From NCBI GenBank assembly GCA_910577335.1, contig CAJTMJ010000052.1:1-18710 (forward strand): a DNA stretch of 18,710 nt, read 5' to 3'. Below the pieces are notes generated by a model. It saw only the letters and a program-made list of their open reading frames with translations. It was not told the origin of the DNA and searched no databases. The DNA is from an uncultured Duncaniella sp. GTDB lineage: Bacteria > Bacteroidota > Bacteroidia > Bacteroidales > Muribaculaceae. The translations under genes were made by a program, and so were the position numbers. Below are positions 14,057 through 18,710 of the stretch, in pieces (position 1 is the stretch's first letter; each line of letters starts with the position of its first letter).

Positions 14057-15502
14057 TTAAGCTTCACCATCGAGACGAACTTCGTCAATATCAGCCTTGA
14101 TATTAGGATCTTCGAGTCCGTAATGGTTCTTGGCGTTCATGGCTTTGAGGATAATGCCGAAGATGAGAGCAAGCGCGCCAAGAGAAGCAAAGAAGCACAT
14201 CGGGGCGGTGTAGTTATACATCATCGGGTCATCGACGCCCGGATTGGTTGCAGTAAGAATCTTACCTATGATAATAGGCACGAACGCAAGACCTATGTTC
14301 TGAACCCAGAATATCAGAGAGTATGCGCTACCGAGGAAACGCTTATCCATGATTTTGGGAACAGAGGGCCAAAGAGCGGCGGGAACCAATGAGAATGAGA
14401 CACCGAGAACCACGATGGCTGAATAGGTTATGAAATCGCTCTTTGTAGCCGGGACAACAAATGCAAATGTCAGGTGGCACACAATCATAAGGATAGCACC
14501 GAGTATAAGCATCGAAGCACCCTTACCCTTTTTATCAAGGAAATATCCGAGGAACGGGGTCAATATACCTGCGCCAACAGGGAACCAGCGGAAAATGTCG
14601 GCAGCCTGAGTCTCGGAAATGCCGAGGTTACATTGGAGCATATTGGCAGCGTAACGCTGGAAGGGGAAAATGGCTGAATAGTAGAGCACACAAAGGAGAG
14701 CCACAATCCAGAAGAGCTTGCTTCGGAAAATGAAACCTACGTCGGCAAGCTTGAATTCCTCTTCCGATGCTTCCTCAGCAACCTTTGTGGCACCCATCTC
14801 CTTATCAAGTTTGGTGTCCATGAATGTGAACACTATATATGAAAGGAGACCGATACACAACAATGCCGAGCAGAATGCCACAGGGATTACCACTGACGGA
14901 GTGCCCATCCAGTTGGCAAGACGGGGCGAAATAGAGAAGATCACAAACACACCAAGACGTGCAATCGCCATCTCTGCGCCCATAGCCAACGCCATCTCCT
15001 TGCCTTCAAACCATTTCGCAAGAGCTTTTGACACGGTGATACCAGCCATTTCACATCCGCAACCGAAAATCATAAATCCAAACGCTGCGAGCTTGGCGCT
15101 ACCGGGCATTTCCACCCACCATGAATTCAACCATTGGTCAAGAGCAGTGCCTTGGAAAATGTCGCTGATTGCGTAAAGCTTGATGAAAGCACCTATCACC
15201 ATTAGAGAGGCTGACAATGTACCTGTGAAACGGATACCGGTCTTATCAAGGATAATACCGGCAAGAATGAGGAATCCGAACACATTTAATATATACTCCG
15301 CACCGGCGTAATAACCGAATGCGTCAGGCGACCACCCTCTCTGAGTCTGCACTAAAGACTGCAGCGGTGACATCACATCGACAAACATGTAGGCAAACAG
15401 CATCATCGATGCCACAAGCCCTAATGCAGTCCACCGAGCCCATGCCTTGTCGGAAAGCAGCTGACGCACAGGCTCCGTAATTTTTTGATTAACTTTTTCC
15501 AT
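14057..15502 (-). CDS. MFS transporter resembling MFSD1
   Basis: This is a 481-residue inner-membrane transporter of the major facilitator superfamily with about 12 membrane helices and a charged loop near 232-255 (KLDKEMGATKVAEEASEEEF) between the halves. FVDVMSPLQSLVQ (40-52) in helix 1, WFEGKEMALAMG (164-175), AR at 181-182 and LGSAYSLIFWVQNIGLA in the second half resemble the animal MFSD1 branch more than sugar or drug exporters. Animal MFSD1 moves dipeptides out of lysosomes, so peptide transport is a reasonable guess but not shown. The gene stands alone, convergent with rodA and divergent from the AI-2E gene. An oxalate/formate-antiporter-like member is the alternative. Confidence 0.8.
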   Translation of the reverse strand: MEKVNQKITEPVRQLLSDKAWARWTALGLVASMMLFAYMFVDVMSPLQSLVQTQRGWSPDAFGYYAGAEYILNVFGFLILAGIILDKTGIRFTGTLSASLMVIGAFIKLYAISDIFQGTALDQWLNSWWVEMPGSAKLAAFGFMIFGCGCEMAGITVSKALAKWFEGKEMALAMGAEMAIARLGVFVIFSISPRLANWMGTPSVVIPVAFCSALLCIGLLSYIVFTFMDTKLDKEMGATKVAEEASEEEFKLADVGFIFRSKLFWIVALLCVLYYSAIFPFQRYAANMLQCNLGISETQAADIFRWFPVGAGILTPFLGYFLDKKGKGASMLILGAILMIVCHLTFAFVVPATKSDFITYSAIVVLGVSFSLVPAALWPSVPKIMDKRFLGSAYSLIFWVQNIGLAFVPIIIGKILTATNPGVDDPMMYNYTAPMCFFASLGALALIFGIILKAMNAKNHYGLEDPNIKADIDEVRLDGEA

Positions 15503-15565
15503 TAGTTTATTAACTGATTTATTGTTTTAAATTATTTTCTTGCCATTTATTAACCATATTAACCA

Positions 15566-15573
15566 CAAAATTA
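15566..15573 (-). promoter_or_regulatory. Possible -7 box of the MFS transporter gene
   Basis: The minus strand reads TAATTTTG, a full -7 match about 64 bases before the start codon. The upstream box is not clear. The leader is very AT-rich and repeats the motif GTTAATA. Confidence 0.4.
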
Positions 15574-15654
15574 CACAAAATAACGGAATATTAGAATTTA
15601 ATTACTAATTTCGCCATAAATTAAGAAGCTGTTTAAAAATTATTCATCATATTT

Positions 15655-16782
15655 ATGCTTGTACGTCAACGCTATGACCTCGACCGCACAGTGCGCCTTG
15701 TGATAAACTGCGTATTGTTTATTGCCTTGATATGGCTCATCAATATACTTAAAGATGTCCTGCTGCCATTTTGCGTAGGATGCCTTATCGCCTACCTCTT
15801 CGAACCCTTCGTGCAGTTCAACCGCAATCTGCTAAAGTTGAAGGGACGAATTTTAGCCACGTTCATAACTCTGTCGGAAATGACATTCATATTCCTGCTT
15901 ATATGTTATTTCATCATACCGATGATTATGAACGAAGCCAGCCAGATGGCAAGTATGCTGAAAGCCTACGCATCGACAGAGTTACACATACCGTTTGTGC
16001 CTGAGTCATTCCATGACTTCCTGCGAAAGCATGTGGATTTCAACTTCATAGCCTCAAAACTCACACGAGAGGAATGGGCTAAAATGATTGAAGACGGTCT
16101 GTCGGCATCGTGGAAAGTCATCACAAGCTCGATATCACTCATAATGGGGCTGTTCAGCTGGGTGATTGTATTTCTGTATGTGATCTTCGTGATGATTGAC
16201 TACGAAAAGATCTCGGCAGGATTTCGGCGAATGGTAATGCCAAAGTACCGCCATATAGTTTTTAAAATCGGGCGGGATGTCAAAACGTCCATGAACCATT
16301 ATTTCCGCGGACAGGCACTGGTGTCGCTAATCGTGGGAATACTTTTCAGTATCGGCTTTCTAATTATAGGACTGCCATTGGCGATTGTGCTTGGCATGTT
16401 CATAGGACTGCTTAACATGGTGCCCTATCTGCAACTCATATCGCTTGTGCCCACAACCTTGATATGTGTAGTATGCTCGGTCGGCAGCGATGTCGGCTTC
16501 TGGGTGCTATTTTGGGAGGCGATGCTGGTATATATAGTCGTGCAAGCCATTCAGGATTTATTTCTTACCCCCAAAATCATCGGGAAAGCCATGAGCATGA
16601 ACCCGGCATTGATATTCCTGTCCCTTTCCATTTGGGGTACTCTGTTGGGAATGATAGGACTTATTATCGCCATACCGCTCACTACCCTGCTGATGGCATA
16701 TTATGACGAATATATCATAAAACCTCACGAACGCAAACGTGAACGTATAGAAAAACAGCAAGAAAAACGGGGCGTAATTTAA
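15655..16782 (+). CDS. AI-2E/PerM family membrane protein
   Basis: This is a 375-residue polytopic membrane protein of the AI-2E transporter-like family (PF01594), whose members include TqsA, PerM/YdiK and sodium-proton antiporter-like proteins. It shows about eight membrane helices. The first two (about 15-32 and 34-52) carry VLLPFCVGCLIAYLFEPFV. A hydrophilic periplasmic or cytosolic section runs from about 95 to 160. The later helices include GQALVSLIVGILFSIGFLI, GMFIGLLNMVPYL and the family C-terminal pattern FLTPKIIGKAMSMNPALIF. The tail is basic (HERKRERIEKQQEKR). The real substrate is not known from sequence; autoinducer-2 export should not be assumed. It has a weak promoter-like TAATTTCG upstream and stands alone before a tRNA. 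Confidence 0.9.
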   Translation: MLVRQRYDLDRTVRLVINCVLFIALIWLINILKDVLLPFCVGCLIAYLFEPFVQFNRNLLKLKGRILATFITLSEMTFIFLLICYFIIPMIMNEASQMASMLKAYASTELHIPFVPESFHDFLRKHVDFNFIASKLTREEWAKMIEDGLSASWKVITSSISLIMGLFSWVIVFLYVIFVMIDYEKISAGFRRMVMPKYRHIVFKIGRDVKTSMNHYFRGQALVSLIVGILFSIGFLIIGLPLAIVLGMFIGLLNMVPYLQLISLVPTTLICVVCSVGSDVGFWVLFWEAMLVYIVVQAIQDLFLTPKIIGKAMSMNPALIFLSLSIWGTLLGMIGLIIAIPLTTLLMAYYDEYIIKPHERKRERIEKQQEKRGVI

Positions 16783-16784
16783 CA

Positions 16785-16833
16785 TTCATTATTAATTACT
16801 GGTTTTATATGTTAATATCAGTTAATTTATGAA
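16785..16833 (+). terminator. Weak hairpin after the AI-2E gene
   Basis: TTCAT (16785-16789) with ATGAA (16829-16833), and AATTACTG with CAGTTAATT inside, form a long AT-rich hairpin with bulges. There is no clean T tract after it, and it ends a few bases before the tRNA-Pro promoter. Termination is possible but uncertain. Confidence 0.3.
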
Positions 16834-16839
16834 TAAAAA

Positions 16840-16871
16840 TTTGGAGGGTTCAAAAAAAGTGCCTACCTTTG
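16840..16871 (+). promoter_or_regulatory. Promoter of tRNA-Pro
   Basis: TTTG at 16840-16843, 20 bases and TACCTTTG at 16864-16871 match the Bacteroidota promoter and end 19 bases before the mature tRNA. The spacer contains GGAGGGTTCAAAAAAAGTGCC, similar in its A run to the rpsO promoter. Confidence 0.85.
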
Positions 16872-16890
16872 CATCGCTTTTCAGAAATAT

Positions 16891-16964
16891 CGGGGTGTAG
16901 CTCAGTTGGTTAGAGTACGCGTCTGGGGGGCGTGAGGTCGCTAGTTCGAGTCTAGTCACCCCGA
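16891..16964 (+). tRNA. tRNA-Pro (anticodon GGG)
   Basis: A complete cloverleaf is visible: acceptor stem CGGGGTG with CACCCCG, D arm GCTC...GAGT, anticodon arm CGCGT-CTGGGGG-GCGTG with anticodon GGG at the centre of the loop, variable loop AGGTC, and T arm GCTAG-TTCGAGT-CTAGT. The discriminator base is A. CCA is not encoded and must be added by the nucleotidyltransferase. The anticodon reads CCC and CCU codons. Confidence 0.96.
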
Positions 16965-16980
16965 CAAATTTCAAGCAATG

Positions 16981-17015
16981 AATAGCCGTAGCTCAAAAAG
17001 TTACGGCTATTTTCA
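16981..17015 (+). terminator. Terminator of tRNA-Pro
   Basis: AATAGCCGTA (16981-16990) pairs with TACGGCTATT (17002-17011); a G-U and a C-G pair extend the stem inward around an A-rich loop. TTTTCAT follows. It sits 17 bases after the tRNA. Confidence 0.8.
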
Positions 17016-17065
17016 TATATCCCCCTCACCCCCACGGCAAGTATAATGGATGAGGTTAGAAAGGG

Positions 17066-17076
17066 TCAGCGGATTT
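17066..17076 (+). repeat. 11-base direct repeat, copy 1
   Basis: TCAGCGGATTT occurs here, overlapping the stop codon of the ATPase gene, and again at 18459-18469 beyond the promoter of the same gene. The two copies thus flank the gene. The length is too short to prove an insertion event. Confidence 0.35.
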
Positions 17077-18286
17077 AGAAATCCATTTTAAGAAATTCCC
17101 GTAGGTGGACATGGATGATTCCGGGGTAGTCGGCGAATTCTCCGCTTATTGGGTCCATCGACACTACATATTTCGGATAGTTGTCCCTTATGGCTGCCAA
17201 ATTGCCAAACTCGCGAGATATTGTCTCATCCGATGCAAGCAGATATGCTACTTGCACATATATCGTCTTGCCTCCCTTAGTTGCTACAAAATCAATTTCA
17301 CCGGCACGGAGTATTCCGACATTGACATTATAGCCCTGCGCCAGCAGGTGCAGATAAACTGCATTTTCCATAATCTTCTCTATACTGCCCCGCACATTGA
17401 ATCCACAAAGATAGTTGCGAAGCCCATGATCGGCAAAATAGTATTTGTAGATTAATTCAAATAATTTTTTGCCGTGAATGTCATATCGTACAACCGGACT
17501 TATGATAAGTGCCTTGCAGAGATGACTGATATATGCGGAAGTCAAAGTGTCGGAAATTTTCTCTCCTTGTGATTTCATGAATCTGACTATGCTATTGGTG
17601 GAAATAAGTTTTCCGTCATTGTCAGCGATGAATCTGGAAAGATTCTCCATAAACGGAACATTCCTGATTTGCTCCCTCGATATGACATCACGCATCATGA
17701 TGGTGTTGTACACCCCCTGCAGATAGTCTCTGACATGGATTTCATCCTTTATGTCATATAGTCTCAGACCGGGAAGACCGCCCACCCTGAGATAGTCGTT
17801 AAGGGACTCGTTAGTATCATCCAGTCCGTGAAACACAAGAAATTCACGGTAGCATAGCCCGTATATCGGAATCTCAACATACCGTCCCCCCAGCCGGGTG
17901 CTTAATTCAGAAGAGAATATATAAGCGTTGCTGCCGGTAGCGATAATCTGACAACGGTTTTCGGCCTGAAGACTGCGAAGAGCATCCTCATAGCCTTCAA
18001 TATCCTGAACTTCATCAATAAGAAGGTAATTGTCGTCTCCGTCAACAAATTTGGGGACGACATAATCATGAAGTTCCCTTGCGTTTGTTATGTGACTGAA
18101 ATCGAGAAGTTCTTTGTTGATGTACACAACGGTGGAACCCTTCCTGCTCTCTTCAAGCCAATTACAAACTTGACGAAGCATGAAACTCTTGCCAACCCTT
18201 CGCTGCCCGACAAGTATAATCATCATACCACGGTTTAGATGGGATATGATGTGTGACAAATATGTTTTACGAACAATGATATCCAT
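17075..18286 (-). CDS. AAA family ATPase with DUF4143 domain
   Basis: This is a 403-residue protein of the AAA_14-DUF4143 family, common and variable in gut Bacteroidota, of unknown cellular role. The N-terminal P-loop domain has Walker A GQRRVGKS (27-34), Walker B YLLIDEVQD (87-95) and a sensor-like IIATGSN (114-120). RLGGRYVEIPIYGLCYREFL (131-150) and YLRVGGLPGL (165-174) are typical of the family. The C-terminal DUF4143 part ends in a degenerate PD-(D/E)xK-like core: E330-I-D332-F-V, then IYVQVAY (342-348) where a nuclease would have E/Q-x-K, so cleavage activity is doubtful. It has its own promoter. It is the only gene between two tRNA genes and is probably accessory. Roles in defence, toxin-antitoxin or DNA handling have been proposed for relatives; none can be chosen here. 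Confidence 0.92.
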   Translation of the reverse strand: MDIIVRKTYLSHIISHLNRGMMIILVGQRRVGKSFMLRQVCNWLEESRKGSTVVYINKELLDFSHITNARELHDYVVPKFVDGDDNYLLIDEVQDIEGYEDALRSLQAENRCQIIATGSNAYIFSSELSTRLGGRYVEIPIYGLCYREFLVFHGLDDTNESLNDYLRVGGLPGLRLYDIKDEIHVRDYLQGVYNTIMMRDVISREQIRNVPFMENLSRFIADNDGKLISTNSIVRFMKSQGEKISDTLTSAYISHLCKALIISPVVRYDIHGKKLFELIYKYYFADHGLRNYLCGFNVRGSIEKIMENAVYLHLLAQGYNVNVGILRAGEIDFVATKGGKTIYVQVAYLLASDETISREFGNLAAIRDNYPKYVVSMDPISGEFADYPGIIHVHLREFLKMDF

Positions 18287-18304
18287 AATTTACAAATTTT
18301 ATTG

Positions 18305-18335
18305 CAAAGATACCTATTTATACGCCACAAAACAA
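18305..18335 (-). promoter_or_regulatory. Promoter of the AAA ATPase gene
   Basis: On the minus strand TTG (18335-18333), 20 bases and TATCTTTG (18312-18305) match the consensus. The predicted leader is only about 12-15 bases, so the ATG at 18286 is the likely start and there is no room for a longer N-terminus. Confidence 0.75.
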
Positions 18336-18363
18336 GAATATATGTATATTTTAAGATTTATAC

Positions 18364-18544
18364 ATCGGTAAAATTAAAAATCTTGTCTATTTATTGATTC
18401 ATAGAACGGGAAAAATAGGGGGCATTTCTTAATTTATAAATAACTTTTAAATTCCGAATCAGCGGATTTGGGGGAGTCAACCACCCTCTCTTCCCCACCT
18501 CAGACTTATGTTTTGAAACTTTTTTGAAAAAATTTCGCAAAATA
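18364..18544. other. Intergenic stretch between the ATPase promoter and the tRNA-Ser promoter
   Basis: No convincing gene is seen. A 62-codon open frame on the minus strand (18391-18579) runs through the tRNA-Ser promoter and has no ribosome-binding sequence or family resemblance. The stretch holds a G-rich block (GGATTTGGGGGAG) and a C-rich block (CCACCCTCTCTTCCCCACC) that could partly pair. Confidence 0.5.
18459..18469 (+). repeat. 11-base direct repeat, copy 2
   Basis: This is the second copy of TCAGCGGATTT; the first is at 17066-17076. Flanking bases differ between the copies. Confidence 0.35.
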
Positions 18545-18576
18545 TTTGCACAGTTCAAAAATTCGTCATACCTTTG
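18545..18576 (+). promoter_or_regulatory. Promoter of the tRNA-Ser transcript
   Basis: TTTG at 18545-18548, exactly 20 bases, then TACCTTTG at 18569-18576. The predicted start near 18583 is about 75 bases before the mature tRNA, an unusually long leader compared with tRNA-Pro in this window (about 12 bases). Confidence 0.85.
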
Positions 18577-18605
18577 CACTCGTTAAAAACAAACAACCAC
18601 TTTAC

Positions 18606-18647
18606 ATGACAAGCGAAATTGAGACTCCTTCTCAATTCAAGCTGTAA
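18606..18647 (+). CDS. Possible 13-codon leader peptide before tRNA-Ser
   Basis: The frame ATG to TAA encodes MTSEIETPSQFKL and lies fully inside the leader between promoter and tRNA. A perfect 8-base-pair hairpin (AATTGAGA 18617-18624 with TCTCAATT 18630-18637) falls inside it. No Shine-Dalgarno sequence is present, but few genes here have one. A frame this short arises often by chance, so translation is unproven. Confidence 0.2.
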   Translation: MTSEIETPSQFKL

Positions 18648-18658
18648 AGAAACATCAA

Positions 18659-18710
18659 GGAGAGATGGCAGAGTGGTCGATTGCGGCGGTCTTGAAAACC
18701 GTTGAGGGTC
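18659..18710 (+). tRNA. tRNA-Ser (anticodon TGA), cut by the window end
   Basis: The acceptor strand GGAGAGA, a D arm with GCAGAGTGGTCGATTGC, and the anticodon arm GCGGT-CTTGAAA-ACCGT with anticodon TGA are visible, followed by the start of the long class II variable arm (TGAGGGTC). The remaining variable arm, T arm and 3' acceptor strand lie beyond the window. The anticodon reads UCA and other UCN codons. Confidence 0.93.

Noticed and set aside
14718..15176. 152-codon plus-strand frame opposite the MFS gene
   Set aside because: It is a shadow of the transporter codons; the minus-strand protein has regular membrane helices and MFS motifs.
17075..18286. Phage or transposon origin of the ATPase gene
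   Set aside because: No integrase, transposase, terminal inverted repeats or tRNA-fragment duplication is visible; only a short direct repeat hints at insertion.
18391..18579. 62-codon minus-strand frame before the ATPase gene
   Set aside because: It spans the tRNA-Ser promoter, has no ribosome-binding sequence and resembles nothing.

Overview
This is a chromosomal window of a Bacteroidota bacterium, order Bacteroidales; the protein wording suggests a gut lineage close to Muribaculaceae or Bacteroides, but the family is an inference. The main pointers are Bacteroidota-type promoters (a TTG or TTTG box, about 20 bases, then TAnnTTTG) before many genes, almost no Shine-Dalgarno sequences, the Bacteroidota form of the RNA polymerase omega subunit beside bamD, a long RodA, and tRNA genes without an encoded CCA end.

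Layout. Bases 1-2240: htpG (Hsp90) with a strong terminator. 2240-2400: an intergenic stretch that folds into a possible three-way-junction RNA. 2396-4246 (minus): a 73-residue unknown protein and a secreted GHL10/DUF187 glycoside hydrolase. 4400-5575: bamD and rpoZ, ending in three 30-base tandem repeats and a terminator. 5925-6200: rpsO with its own promoter and terminator. 6412-7956: purH behind a clear promoter and a 14-base palindrome. 8039-13883: the rod-shape cluster mreB-mreC-mreD-mrdA-rodA, with two hairpins between mreB and mreC and GTG starts for mreC, mrdA and rodA. 14057-15502 (minus): an MFS transporter resembling MFSD1. 15655-16782: an AI-2E/PerM family membrane protein. 16891-16964: tRNA-Pro(GGG). 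17075-18286 (minus): an AAA ATPase with DUF4143. 18659 to the window end: a tRNA-Ser(TGA) cut off by the window, with an unusual leader.

How it fits together. Most of the window is core genome: protein folding (HtpG), outer-membrane protein assembly (BamD), transcription (omega), translation (S15, two tRNAs), purine synthesis (PurH) and the elongasome that builds the lateral cell wall (MreBCD, PBP2, RodA). The GHL10 enzyme may also act on cell-wall glycan, by analogy with E. coli DigH. The most accessory-looking part is the ATPase gene between the two tRNA genes.

I did not find a defence island, CRISPR array, prophage or insertion sequence. The most unexplained signals are non-coding: the folded element after htpG, the paired hairpins between mreB and mreC, the repeats after rpoZ, the palindrome before purH, and the tRNA-Ser leader with a hairpin inside a 13-codon reading frame.
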